This document shows positions 47,217 through 61,010 of a DNA stretch of 64,000 bases, piece by piece (the stretch's first letter is position 1; every line of letters begins with the position of its first letter). The stretch comes from Lactifluus volemus (taxonomy: Eukaryota; Basidiomycota; Agaricomycetes; Russulales; Russulaceae). The notes under the pieces were generated by a model. That model worked only from the letters and a program-made list of their open reading frames with translations. It searched no databases and was not told the origin of the DNA. A program made the position numbers and the translations under genes. Where the stretch lies: assembly GCA_022376515.1 (NCBI GenBank), contig WTXI01000010.1, forward strand, positions 434,001 to 498,000, given 5' to 3'.

Positions 47217-50200
47217 ATGGGTGTGTGGGTGAGTACGCTTGCACATGCCACCAGGTTTATTTCTTATTCGTGTACTGTTTTAGACAGAGCACCGAAATCC
47301 CGAGGGGAGAACCTATTGGTTCAACACCACCACCAAAGAGAGCGTATGGGAGAAGCCAGATGGTTCGTTCCCGTCGCGTCATGTTTGTTCTCTTTCGTTG
47401 ATGAACTCTACAGAACTCAAATCGCCTTTCGAGGTATGTTTAATGTAATCTTTGTTTGGTAGACTGTGACCCGACGCCTCCCAGCGAGCGCTAAAACAAA
47501 CGCCGTGGAAAGAATACTTTTCTGGTGGCAAGAAATATTACTACAATGTACGGTCGCCCCATCTTACATAATCCGGTATCAACTCATAATATCTGTAGAC
47601 AACGACAAAGGAGTCCAAATGGGACATGCCCGAGGAACTTTTGTTGTTAATGGAAAAAGTTGAGAAGGAGTCGAAAGAGGTTCTAGCTCCGTCAGATCCT
47701 TCGTACGTCGTGCATTCTCGCAAGCATTGTATATTTGGACTCTGATGCTGCATTAGTCCTGCATCCCAAGCCCTCATTCCTGCTGTTGCGAGTGGTCTAC
47801 CAGCAACCTCCCTCGTCCCTCTAGGCGCGGACACCCTCCCCGAGCAACCAATGAGCCAACCGCCCACAAATCTTCACCAACCAACGCCCTCCGCCCTTCC
47901 CGCACGTCCCAATCTTCCAGATGAGCCGACCATTCCCCACAACGGCTTCTCGACTTTCGAGGAAGGCGAAAAGGCTTTCATGTTTCTATTGCGCAAGGCT
48001 GGTGTTGACGCAACCTGGACATGGGACCAAACAATGCGTGCCATCATAACGGACCCGCTATACAAGGCGTTGAATTCACTCGCAGAGAAAAAAGCTACTT
48101 GGCAGAAAGTGCGTTCTCTCTGGCTTTGCTCTGTCTGCTTTGACACGGGTTCACGATAGTACACCGAGGGATTGAAAGCCAAGGAACAAGAAGAGCGAGA
48201 AGCCCGTCTCTCCAAGATACGCCCGGCGATTCGTAATATGCTCAAGGGGAACCCCAACGTGTTCCATTATTCGACGTTCGCCACTGCCGACAAGCTCTTT
48301 GCGCAGCACCCAATCTGGCAGCAGGCGCGGATGGAATCAGAACGAAAACTGATTTTTGAAGAATACGTTGCTGAGCTCAGGCAGCGTGAAGTGGTATGTT
48401 TACATTGCTTTTCATTTTGGAGCTCTTTCTGAAGCGTCACCTAGCAAGAGAACCGGGCGTCACGCAACCGTTCCATAACAAAGCTCATGTCGCTTTTCAA
48501 ACAGCTTGGAGTCGACGTCCTCACACGTTGGCGCGGCGCACACGCCCTCGTGCTGGAGTCGGACGAGTGGCAAAGCGACGAAGAGCTGAGGCAGCTTCCT
48601 GGGCTGGACATTTTGCTCGCGTTTGAGGATTACAGCCGGGTTCGTGAACGCGAGTTTGAGGATGAAATGCGGCGCAAGCAGGTTAATAAATCCCGTTCAG
48701 AGCGCAAAGCTCGCGAAGCCTTCAAGGTACGTACTATGTTTGTCCTTGACGTTTCTATACCATACTCATCGAATGTACAAAGGCCCTTTTGCAAGAACTT
48801 GTTGCCTCTGGTGACATCAATGCGCGTTCTAAGTGGAAGCAGGTATACCCCAAATTCTCGACTGACATCCGCTACCTCGACATGCTTGGCAAGCCTGGAT
48901 CGAATCCGATCGAGTTATTCTGGGATGTGGTAGACGATCTTGACCAAAAGCTGGACGCGAAGATCGCCACCGTAGACGCTGCTATCAAGCGTCACAACGT
49001 CGAGCTTAGTTCCAATGCTGAAGGTAGCTCTCAGCCGTGGTCGATTCAAGCGGAAACAACGGAAGCCGAGTTCTTGAAGATTGTGCAGGACAACGGCGAC
49101 GAGGAGTCGGCTGTTCTCTCTATAGATGAATTGAAGCAGATTTTCACCACGGTAAATTTCTGACCTGCAAAAACCACTATGTTATATTCATTTTGTTTTT
49201 GTTAACACAGCTGCATGACCAAGCTCTGAAACAGCAGGCCGATGAGAAGCGGCGAGCAGAACGAAAAGCTCGGCATATGCAAGAGGATCTACGCTACGCA
49301 ATGAAAAAACTTAGCGAGCCTCTTGACATCAGCCTCGCCTACGACGAGGTACGTTTTCGGCCAGCTTATTGAGGCCATACTAAGGTGACTGCAGGTCGTA
49401 CCACTGATCGAAAACCTCCCCGAATTCAAAGTGCTGGATGACGAAGGGCGACGTGTAGCGTTCGGCAAATTTGTTAAAAGGCAAAAGGTGCAATCCGTGC
49501 TTTTCTTCACAGGAGTGCTACTGACTCGGTCTATAGGAGCGTCTACGGGAGATCTCGGAGGATGGGGCCTCGACAACTAGTCGCAAGCGCAAGGAACCTA
49601 GTCATCGTGAGGCTGAGAGGGACCGCGACAGGGATGCACGGGACCGAGATAGGGACAGGGACAGGGATCGCGACCGTGACCGTGACCGTGAACGCGACCG
49701 TGAACGCGAACGGGACAAAGACCGGGACAGAGACTACGATCGTGACCGTGACCGTGATCGCGATCGTGACCGAGAGAGGGAGAGAGACAAAGATAGAGAC
49801 AAGGAACGCGAGAGAGAGCGAGACCGCGACCGTGATCGTGATCGCGATCGCGAAAAGGATAGGGACCGTAGTTCCCGGTACCACCGTGGGTACGAGGACG
49901 ACGCACGTCGGTCATCTCGTGACTATGGCCGCGATCGCGAACGGGATTGGGAGGGTGACTCGCCGCGAGACCGTCGAGAGCGAGAGCGTGATCGGTATGC
50001 GGCGCGAGGGTCAACTTCGAGGCGAGATGACAAGAAACGGCGGAGTGGAAAGGACGGAGAGGAAGATAAAGCTAGTCATGAAGAGAAACGAGAGCCTGAG
50101 ACTGAGGAGCGAAGTGAAAAGGTACGCCGTTTACAGATTTCTTACTCGAGTGCTTCTGGGTGACACTTGTTCGCAGAGAGCAAGATTAGATGTGGAAAGT

Positions 50201-50260
50201 CCTTCTCCTGCCAAAGATAGAAGCCGTCGTGCGGAAACACCAGAGGAAGGAGAGATATGA
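47217..50260 (+). CDS. PRP40: Prp40 U1 snRNP splicing factor
   Basis: U1 snRNP protein that bridges the branch-site protein and the polymerase tail, acting early in spliceosome assembly. It starts at ATG 47217 (MGVW, intron, [20 protein letters not shown]). WW1 ends VWEKPDELKSPFE, the last part from a 20-base exon (47414-47433). WW2 is [16 protein letters not shown]...[17 protein letters not shown] domains follow: [60 protein letters not shown] and [20 protein letters not shown]. The C-terminus is a long Arg-Asp/Arg-Glu repeat region ending EEGEI. Between WW2 and FF1 (about 47706-47757) I cannot find a phase-compatible splice, so a lost base there is possible. Confidence 0.93.
49615..49865. 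repeat. Alternating charged-dipeptide repeat in PRP40
   Basis: Degenerate six-base tandem repeat (GACCGT/GATCGC/GACAGG-like) coding Asp-Arg and Glu-Arg dipeptides, about 40 units. Typical of spliceosomal RD/RE proteins. Confidence 0.8.
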
Positions 50261-50271
50261 TCTTGTTTAGT

Positions 50272-50882
50272 TTACTCTATAAACACTGAGCTAATATGGA
50301 TAGGACCTATCCGAAGACGGGTATATGTCTGCTTGTGCGGGATAGTTCTCTCGTATCCTTTTCGTCTCTTCTTTTTGAAAATATGCTCCATCTTCCCTTT
50401 TGTATGCTCCACCACGGTAGCCTCGACAGAGACCTGATTAGTCGGTATCACCGGCCTTCCACGGAGTATATACTCGCGCGAGCCAACCTCATGTATCTGC
50501 GACAAGGACAAAACATCTCCAACGCGAACGTCATTGAGACGGGGCACAGTCAAGAGATCCTTTGAAGCAAGGAGGTATTTATGGCCAGCAATACAAGCTA
50601 TCACGTATTGGTTGGGTTGTGAACGGATAAGAGAGAGCGCGTGCGAGGTCGATGACGGGTTTTGCGCGTCGGTGTGAAGTGCTCGGGTGACCTGCTGTCG
50701 TATAAATGGCACTGAAAAAAAAAAAGGTGAGACGAGTAAGAGAGGGTAGAAATGAACGTACATCGCGTCCACGTCCACCCCGCCATTTGCCAAGTTGTAC
50801 CTAAAGAATTCGGCACAAATGACCCGATAGATTCCCAAGGATATTCAAACTCCGACCAAACTTTGGGTAGTTTTGGCAGCAT
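50272..50882 (-). CDS. MRPL49: Mitochondrial large-subunit ribosomal protein bL21m
   Basis: Component of the mitochondrial 54S ribosomal subunit. Two exons. ATG 50882 gives MLPKLPKVWSEFEYPWESIG, a leader ending TWTR, then an intron (GTACGT...TTTTTTTCAG) to LPFIRQQVTRALHT. The L21 fold follows: NQYVIACIAGHKYLLASKDL, VGDVLSLSQIHEVGSREYIL and VSVEATVVEHTKGKMEHIFK, and the RNA-binding C-terminal KKKRRKGYERTIPHKQTYTR. The stop is 11 bases from the convergent PRP40 stop; the start is 65 bases from the divergent ATP1 start. Confidence 0.92.
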
Positions 50883-50947
50883 TGACGACCCGTTCGACTT
50901 GCCACGAGCAACCCCGATCCTAAATTTCTTTTCTCTTTCTTCACTCT
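50883..50947. promoter_or_regulatory. 65-base shared promoter bL21m / ATP1
   Basis: Both start codons face away from a 65-base spacer. It has no TATA box. A pyrimidine-rich tract (about 50924-50944) lies on the ATP1 side. Confidence 0.55.
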
Positions 50948-53071
<2,124 letters not shown>

Positions 53072-53612
53072 ATCTGTCCCCGTTTTACAGACGGTGGGCT
53101 AAAAAAACGAAGAAAAAATACACTCCCTCTTGTTATTCTCATGCACGCACTTCGTTTATAACTAGACTATTCCGCGCTCTCAGCTGACCACTCGTGTGGC
53201 CGAAGCTGCTAAATCACGTACAGCAACACCTGGAGTGCTCGAAGAAATGGTGTTGGACTGCTGAGTCGAGAACTTGATTGAGAAATGAGCGCTTGAAGGC
53301 TGGTGCTGGGTTTGGAAGGCTCTGATGTCATAAATCACTAGATCCTAATTATTTCCTTTCGCAATCTTTTCTTTACAAGCTCTAATCGGTTCTCCGTAAT
53401 TCTACAGGGCAGAAATACACTGATTAAAGTTAGTATGTCGTACCCTGGGGGTTGGTTAGGATGGGACACGACATGCACTATGGTTCGCCTTTTCTTTTTC
53501 TTCTACATCTTAAGTTACGCGGGAGAGAAGGTCAGACCGAGACGAGAGGTCCCCTGAAACCAAAAAGGCGACCGTATTACAAACAAACGCAGGAGATGGA
53601 TACACAGTTTCT
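53072..53612. other. Convergent intergenic, no gene
   Basis: About 540 bases between ATP1 and the DUF2408 gene; 3' flanks only. Confidence 0.6.
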
Positions 53613-55756
53613 TGATTAGTGTTGGCTCTCGGATCCTTCATCGTCTTCGGTGTCTTCTTCTCCATCTTCGTTACTGTCCATAGCTTGCCTCAGCTATAAA
53701 GGAGGATTATGTTTTGACAAAAGCACGCTCTGAAAGATTCTAACTGGGGAGAACGTACCATCTCCAACAGTTCGTGGCACTCGTTGAGGTGGGCCATCAC
53801 GATACCTTGGCCTTCGGGAATCGAACCGTCGATGCCTATGAATTTGCCATCTTTGCGCATGCAATCGATCTTGTAGAGGGCGAGCTGGTACTAAAAAAAA
53901 CCGAAAGTCAGACAGATGCTCAAGTTGAATTGGTCGGATGCCCGAGATGTGGCATGACGGGGATGTCCACGCCGAAGGGATGGGACCGGTATACCCCTTA
54001 CGGGTGAAAGGAGACACGCACGGGGTACAAGTCTCGTGGGTTGAATGGTCCGCCATATTTTAACACCTCGTTCAAGCATTTCTTGACCGTCGACAGCTTG
54101 TTGGCCTGTATCGAGTCGCAGTATCAGTACGGGCAAGATAGTGGGACATAACCGGTTACGACTTACGATTGGCATGAGCTCTTCAGACACGGGTTCACTC
54201 GAGGACAGCAAACGATAAATGACACCATAACAACGTCGAAGGAGGTAGAGGAGAACCTGTTAGTTGGGAAAGCAGGTCAATAATTGAGCAACGTCGATCC
54301 GTCGGTTTAAGACGGACATATTGTCCCTCGGGCCTGTTTCCTTCCGAGTCTACGAATTTCCCATCGATGCGCATCTTATCGACTTCCTGCAGACTCAGCG
54401 AGTAATTCCAGAGATCCGTTTCCCGTAACGTCCAGCGGTGTGTAAGCGCAAGTCCCTCAAGCTCGGCACGAATTCCCGTCAGACGGTCGTGAATGGGTTT
54501 GAGCGGTGGGGCTACATGCTTCGACTCCTCTTGAGCACGGATTTCTTGGACGACTTCAAAACACTCTTCCAGAAGCGATGAGCAGATGGCTTGTGACGCG
54601 GGAATATTGCCGCTGGGGCCGAGGAATTTTCCGTCTACACGTTTACTAAGTGTGAACACAATAGATAGAAAGACATCCACCCAAGCAAAAATGGAGCGTG
54701 AGTATGTTTTAAATCTCTGCGGCAAAATTGGCGTTATACTCAACGAGTCGATTTTACGCAATTCTTCTTGCAAGGGTTTAAGCTCCGCCTTGGGTGAACT
54801 GCCTTTGGCGGCCAGTGCAACAAGCTTGCGCCGAACGGTGACGAGTCGTTCGTGAACAGGTACGAGTTCAGCAGACAGTACGGAGAGGTTGTCTTGCAAC
54901 CTGCCGAGTACAGACTCTGCACACGCAAAATTAGAGGCGACAGATAATGAGCAAATAACGACGGGTGGAACAAACCGCAATCTCCAAGTTGGCGCTCAAG
55001 AAGTTTGGTCATGGCTTCAGAATGTTTGCCGCTCTCCGAGTCACTTTTTATAATGCTGTGGAGGTCATTCAGCCGTCGGCGGAAAGGAGCCAGGTCACTC
55101 TCGTTGTAGACAGAAGACTCGTCCATGTGTTCGAGAATTTGCTAAATGCGGATGTCAGCGACTGCAGTTATTGGTGACGTGAAATCGCAAAGGAGACGGC
55201 AAATTCCACATCACATAGAGCTTCTTATATGACACAAGAGGCCTTCGATAACCCGATTCTAGGCAAAGCATACTCACACGCATACTGGCCAGCTGAGAGT
55301 ACGTGGCCGGGGCCTCCATGGTCTTTCCGATTGTCAAAAAGAAGAGGGAGAGAAGGCTGAAAACATCAGCCAGAAGGGTATCCAAGCGATTGTTGTAAAC
55401 GGTTGCATCATCGCGAACATCATTCAGCTTTGTTACTGTCACAGATGGGTAGTACGATAGTTAACGATGAAGATCGAATGAGTCAGACGTGGATGACGGA
55501 CCCTGCTTGATGACGGCTTGATATAGGCTGTTTACATCGGAAGGCTTTATAAAGTCGCCCCGATCTTTCTTTAGGGCAGTAAGCCTATTTCTGATACTAA
55601 ATTTGGAGAGTCAGTAAAAAGGAAAGCGGGAAGCGGTCAAGATGATGGTTTAACCCGATGACAGCCTCAAGGATTGGGAGTTCTAGAATGACATAAGAGC
55701 GAGGCCAGTGGCAAAAATCGAGCACACGTGCCTTCCTGTGACACCGGAGTTGTCAT
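53613..55756 (-). CDS. DUF2408 fungal protein
   Basis: Fungal-specific helical family of unknown function. ATG 55756 starts MTTPVSQE. A first intron with a probable GC donor (55683-55731) leads to ELPILEAVIG and then IRNRLTALKKDRGDFIKPSD. Next are VTKLNDVRDDATVYNNRLDT, YNESDLAPFRRRLNDLHSII, and two similar units. The first is SVLGRLQDNLSVLSAELVPV with VDGKFLGPSGNIP; the second is PIHDRLTGIRAELEGLALTH with RIDGKFVDSEGNRPEGQYV. A third DGKF unit (MRKDGKFIGIDGSIPEGQ) precedes an acidic tail ending SESQH. The thrice-repeated DGKF...P.GQ signature marks the family. At least eight exons. Splice phases agree throughout. Confidence 0.88.
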
Positions 55757-55922
55757 TTTCACGAAACGGTGTACTTGTCGTGATCAAGGCTGGGCCAGCG
55801 TCGATGCCGATGAACCTGACTGTAACACGGCCAAGACGAGCGATGCGATAACATCATCCCTTAAAGTCTCTTTATCCGTCACGTGAATCTTTAAAGCAGA
55901 CACTTTCTCACGTACCACCATC
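55757..55922. promoter_or_regulatory. Shared divergent promoter, DUF2408 gene / tropomyosin
   Basis: 166 bases between ATG codons; no clear TATA element. Confidence 0.45.
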
Positions 55923-56562
55923 ATGGATAAGATCAAGGAGGTTCGTTCCTTTTCAATTCCCATTTTATCTTTACTCACATATTTTTAAAACAGAAACTTG
56001 CCGCCCTTCGTACAGAGGCAGATATTGCGGTTGAACGTGCAGAACGAGCAGAGGCAAAGAATAAACAACAAGAACAAGAACTGCTCCAGAAAGAACAAGA
56101 GATTTCTTCACTCAACCATAGGCTTTCTGTTCTCGATAGTGAACTCTCATCGACAGAGGCAAAACTGCTGGATACCAAGGCTGGTTTAGAGGAGGGAGAG
56201 AACAGCAAGTCCCAGAATGATGGTCTCAATCGCAAAATTCAGCTTCTCGAGGAGGAGCTGGATACAGCAGAGAAGAATGTGAAAGAGACTGTTGAGAAGT
56301 GTGTACCGTCTCCTTACCATCTTTGTCGTCCCTCATCTTCATCGATATGGCAGACTCCGACAGGTAGATGTCAAAGCGGAGCACTTTGAACGTCAATTGC
56401 AGCGTGTTGAACAAGAACGCGATGAGTGGGAGAAGAAGTTGAGGTATGTGTTATGGTTCTAACTGCTCTCCTTGCTGACTGTTTGTGCAGGAAATGCAGG
56501 GCAAGTACCGCAAGTCGAAAGAGGAACTGGACGAATTGGTTGCAAACATGGAGGGGCTCTAA
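55923..56562 (+). CDS. TPM1: Tropomyosin (one frame break)
   Basis: Actin-filament coiled-coil protein needed for actin cables and cytokinesis. A first exon of six codons (MDKIKE from ATG 55923), then KLAALRTEADIAVERAERAE, ISSLNHRLSVLDSELSSTEA and NRKIQLLEEELDTAEKNVKE. After an intron comes LRQVDVKAEHFERQLQRVEQ with DEWEKKLR, and after a last intron EMQGKYRKSKEELDELVANM and a TAA at 56562. About 161 residues, the length of short fungal tropomyosins. The donor after KKLR (AG, GTATGT at 56443) leaves the last exon out of frame unless one more G is present, so a base appears to be missing. Confidence 0.92.
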
Positions 56563-56705
56563 TATTCTCACTACTTTTTACCCGTTTATTACTACCACCT
56601 GGCCTTTGAGGGTTTCTATGACACATGTATCGTATATTACAATTGTTGATTCACGAGTCATGCATAAAAAGGGGAGGCGCGTCACGCCGCGTGTGAGAGT
56701 TGGCA

Positions 56706-58115
56706 ATGTTCTCCCAATCCTCCTCGTTCCATTCTCCGGACAATGCTACTGATCGTATCAGGCAACCTCTGAACCACTCGACCTCTCAATCTTCTCTTCA
56801 TGGTTCTTCATTTTCTGTTGGAGGCATAGCCAGCTCGACAAACCCACATCACCCACACGGCACGAGTTCATGGACTTCAACCAGTCAGAGCGGCCCTCTT
56901 TCTAGCCCTTTGAATGACCCATTTCTTCAATCTCGCTCCAATTATCAATCTGGCTACCTCATGGTGTGTCGTTCTTCTCATAAAATAGTTTAGCCTGCAT
57001 TGTTCACCGTGGTGTACCCCTCAGTCCATGTCCCATAATAACGTACGCAAGTCCTAAATTATCAGTTCTAGTTATGACCAATGTCACGATACCAACAGAC
57101 TTCTCCGCCAACTCATCAACGATTTGACGACTTGCCTCTTGTACCAACTAAAGCGAAGCTCAACTCAACGCTTCTCGCACCCCCACGCGTGAATTTGGTA
57201 AAGACCCAATGTTCGAGAGCTCAAGGTGAGCACGGCGTCTTTCTATTTTAACACTGCTGATGTTTTTATTGCAAGACAACGACCGACCTTTGACGAAGAT
57301 GCCCCGCCTACCACCTCCGTCAATGATATCCTGGGTGCCACATATACAGACAGTCCATCATACCTCCAGCGATCAGTAGGTGCTTTCACTTTCATCCCCT
57401 ATGGCTTCTATCTGACAACTTGGGCAGACGTCAAACTTTGATTCTTCGATGGCAATCACGCGAGCATCCCAAAATACGCCACACACGACAGCTGAACCTC
57501 TCTACGTAATCGTTTTTGGCTACCCTCCAGATAAATACAGCGTCGCCGTTGAATACTTTAAGCAACTTGGCGAGACAACAGATCCAGATCCAAACACGGA
57601 GATTTCCAATTGCTTCAGGATTGGTTTCAAAAATCCTGTCAATGCGGTGTGGGCGGTTCGTAAAAATGGCGAGGTTGTCAGTGGAAGCTGGATGGTTGGC
57701 GTCAAGTGGGCGGTACGGTGCCATTTCTTCCTTCGCCGATGCAAAGTGGGGCTGAGTTTCTCTCTTCCAGGATCCCAGCCAAGCAGAACGTATTATGGGT
57801 CAATCGGTGGCTCGCATCGCGTACCCGCTCGCGACACCGGATTTTAGTCCATCATCCGATATCGTGTCGGGCGACTCTGTTGGGCCTTCCCGCTCGTCCC
57901 AAACGGCACGTACGCCCCACAGCAACACACCGACAGTGGGTACTCCAATCCAACTCGCCCCCTCCACGTCTGCATTCCGGAAGCCGGGGCTTGCGCCCAA
58001 GCCGGTTGCAAGTTCACCTGGGCTGCCACTGGCGGCGGTGGCGGCAGTTGGTACGCCTGGGACGCCGTCGAAAAGTATGCTTGGACAGTTCTCGGATTTA
58101 GTCTTTGGGTGGTAG
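56706..58115 (+). CDS. NUP53: Nucleoporin Nup53/Nup35 (MPPN domain)
   Basis: Nuclear pore inner-ring protein that binds membrane and other nucleoporins. ATG 56706 gives a Ser/Asn-rich N-terminus (MFSQSSSFHSPDNATDRIRQ). Later short exons give RYQQTSPPTHQRFDDLPLVP and PTFDEDAPPTTSVNDILGAT. The RRM-like MPPN domain is PLYVIVFGYPPDKYSVAVEY, FKQLGETTDPDPNTEISNCF, RIGFKNPVNAVWAVRKNGEV and SGSWMVGVKWA. After an intron come DPSQAERIMGQSVARIAYPL and a Ser/Pro/Ala tail that ends SMLGQFSDLVFGW, the amphipathic membrane-binding helix of the family. The 5' exon structure before the MPPN domain is less certain. Confidence 0.92.
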
Positions 58116-58342
58116 TCGCTTTGTATCGTCTTGGTTAGTCAATTTCAAGTAGTTAGAGACTAGATGCAGGGAATACAATGCTATAAGAGAACCACATGAG
58201 CAATAGGATCTGATCGGTTTCCTTACGTTACACCGGCGAGTGCGAGTCCAAAACCTCATTCGGGATCGCGACATGCTCTCACGTATATCCAACTGACGCC
58301 AAAGCTGAAACCTCGGCTTTTTTTTTATTTTCAACTGTCATC

Positions 58343-60450
58343 ATGTCTCGCCGACGAAATGTCAACAACGAGACATCCAAGGCCCCTCCAGCAAGGGCGG
58401 TCGACCTAAATGGTTCTGTACATGGAAAGCGAGGTGGAACGAAAGATGGTATCGCTGCCACATCTGTTGCTGGAGCTTTGCTGGATTACTGCTTGATGGT
58501 TTCGCTAGTCTTCGGTGGATGCTGTTCGTGCGTGTCACTTTCCCCCACATTATCTGACCTTGGGCGCGCTCAAGTACCGACCTTTGAACGGCAGCAATGT
58601 CTGGACGTATGAAGAACTACTCCGCGCATCGCCTGATGCTGGTGCGTTAGTACTAGCTATGATACAATCCGCGCGCCATGACCGACCCATACACACAGGC
58701 CCCGCACTCACATTTTCACAGATGCTCTTCATCACGGTTCAGCAGTTACCCTCTTTTATAATCTGGGATGGATGGCGAAATTGGAGACTCAAACCGCGTC
58801 AGGTGCCCATCACGCAATGGCTCCTCCAAGTGACTGCTTTCGCGTCTGGAGCGCTGTTGAACAATCTCGTGTTTGCATTCAGCGTTCCCCTTACGATACA
58901 AATCATTTCCGCTCCGCAGGTATGTGACTTGTTTCCCCCCTCGCTCAACCCCTTCGCGCGCACGCGCGCTCATTCACCGAGAACGAGGCTGATCGTCGAC
59001 CAAAAAAACAAAAACGGGGGGCCCGCTTTGTTTTTGTTTCTTCTACCAGGACTTGTCGTGTCGATGATGCTCGGTCGCATTTTCATGGGCAAGCGATACT
59101 CGCTTACACAAATAGTAATACTCTTACCCTCCTTGGCGACGGCCTCCGCCACGTGAGCAAGGCTGACGGCCGCCGCCTTTCCTCCTCAGATCGCTATTGC
59201 CATCGTTTCGTTCGGCGTCGTCATCGCGACGTTATCCCGGCCCCGTCCCTCATCGGCGCCCGAAACGGTGAGCCATACGGACGGCGGGATTGACATGTCG
59301 CGGTACGGTATTGGCATCGCGATGCTGCTCACGTCAATCGTATGCACAGGTGTGCACGGCATGCTTGCAGAACGGACGTATAGCACGTACGGACCGTGTT
59401 GGCGCGAAGGGGTTTTTTACCTGGTACGCCCCCCGTCTCTCATGGTCTCAACTGCCTGAATAAAGATGATGGGAAAAACCACTTGATCATCTACAACGCC
59501 AAAATAATTATAAAATGAAATCGACCTGACTTTTTTTTTTTCTTCTCCTTGCTCCTCGCCGCAGCACATGCTTTCACTACCAATCTTCGCGTTCATGCCC
59601 AGCAGCGTGTATCAAGGTTTTGTCGGGTTGAACAGCTCAAACGGTCACGGTAGCACAAGCAGGCGCGCGTACGCGGTGCTCGCCCTTAACATGGTAACGC
59701 AACTCATCTGCGTCTCTGGGGTCAATAAGCTATCGTCGGTAAGTCTAATTTTTGATGTCCAAATCAAATCCCCTACCCCTGCATCGTTCATCATGACTGC
59801 CCGTACTATATCACAACCACCCGATGGATCGGTCACACTCGCCGTTTCGGTCCGCGTCGGTCATCTCGGCTCATCAACTTGGAAGTCAATGCGTGTCACA
59901 GACACGACCTCTTCTCACTCACCCTCATTTTTTTTAAAAACAAACAAAAACACACTGCCATGGCATGAAGAAAACACTATTTTTGTATCAGATATAAGGT
60001 TCCAAAATGAAACCGGCTATCAAATGAGCAAGATTGCAAAGATCGGACCGAATGATGGCGGTCGTGGCTGATCCATATGGCGGTTGTGATGTACCAGAAC
60101 TTGCCGATTACCGAACCGGACATGAGGCCATGCCGCTTCTCCTCATCCTTTTCCCGCTCGTCTTTTCTTCTATTTTTTTCTTTTGTTTGTCTTACCAAAC
60201 TTTTTTTTTTTCTCTTTCTCTTTCGTAGAGAGTCTCCGCGGTATCGACTCAAGTCGTACTGACCGCTCGCAAAGCGATCAGTCTCTGTTTCAGCGTCTGG
60301 TGGTTCGGAACAGGCTGGAACGCCCAGCTCGCAGCGGGTGCCGTCATGGTTTTCGTCGGATCATTTTGGTATTCTGTTATTCCAGCACCGCCGCCTGCGG
60401 AACCGGTGCCGACATCTCCGAGTCCTGGCACGCAAAAGAAGAGTGCTTGA
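58343..60450 (+). CDS. UAA-family nucleotide-sugar transporter (Yea4/SLC35B4-like; one frame break)
   Basis: Multi-pass transporter, probably for UDP-N-acetylglucosamine in the endoplasmic reticulum or Golgi, serving chitin and glycan synthesis; substrate is inferred from the Yea4-like motifs. ATG 58343. Exon 1 ends MVSLVFGGCCS and joins NVWTYEELLR. Then come LTFSQMLFITVQQLPSFIIW, WLLQVTAFASGALLNNLVFA and VPLTIQII. The next residues should be FRSAGLVVSMMLG; one T is missing near 58906. Then FMGKRYSLTQI, IAIVIVSFGVVIATLSRP, GIGIAMLLTSIVCTGVHGML, MVTQLICVSGVNKLSS and VVLTARKAISLCFSVWWFGT. It ends TQKKSA at 60450. Introns here are unusually long: 141 bases (59424-59564) and 490 bases (59739-60228). 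Confidence 0.88.
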
Positions 60451-61010
60451 TTCAGGAAGTCTAGTAGGGTGCCTGCGTTCTTCCAAGACTTAGATATCTA
60501 TACAATATTATACCCAGTCAGGGGTTGTAGTTTACAACCGGTGATATTCACCTTTTCTATCATACGTCCATAAACATGTCCCACTAGATGGGCGCTGTTG
60601 AACACGAAAACCCAAAATTCCAGTGAACCAGTAACCAGTGTCTACATTCTCACGATAAACGCGGAGTGTGGCTCTAGGTTACAAATCATACATCATGACT
60701 AGCGTCGAAAGAATGGAAGGGTAACCGTATTATGCGGATCGCAAGGAGACTATTTAATAGCAGATAAATGCGCATGAAAAAAAAAAAGCAAGGCTAGGTA
60801 TGGAGGATAACAAACGTGACCCGGAAAACGTGCAAGACGGGAATAACGGCACTTGATGACAAGTCATGATGGCCATAGAAAATAGAATATGCAGGATATA
60901 AGCACGCACGTCCCATGAGATAGTTCAATGACAGCGTGAGAGGAAATCGCGGGTGACGGCCCCGCATCAACGTCAGAAGAAAGGACTAGAGAGCAACGCC
61001 ATCTCCCGGG
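60451..61010. other. Convergent intergenic, no gene
   Basis: About 560 bases between transporter and kinase 3' ends. An A13 run lies near 60777. Nothing recognised. Confidence 0.6.

Noticed and set aside
49543..50014. Minus-strand frames rich in Val/Thr or His/Gly opposite PRP40
   Set aside because: Shadow of the Arg-Asp/Arg-Glu repeat region; PRP40 is clearly coding on the plus strand.
60030..60100. C/D snoRNA-like boxes (ATGATGG, CTGA) in the long transporter intron
   Set aside because: Box spacing is far too short and there is no terminal stem.
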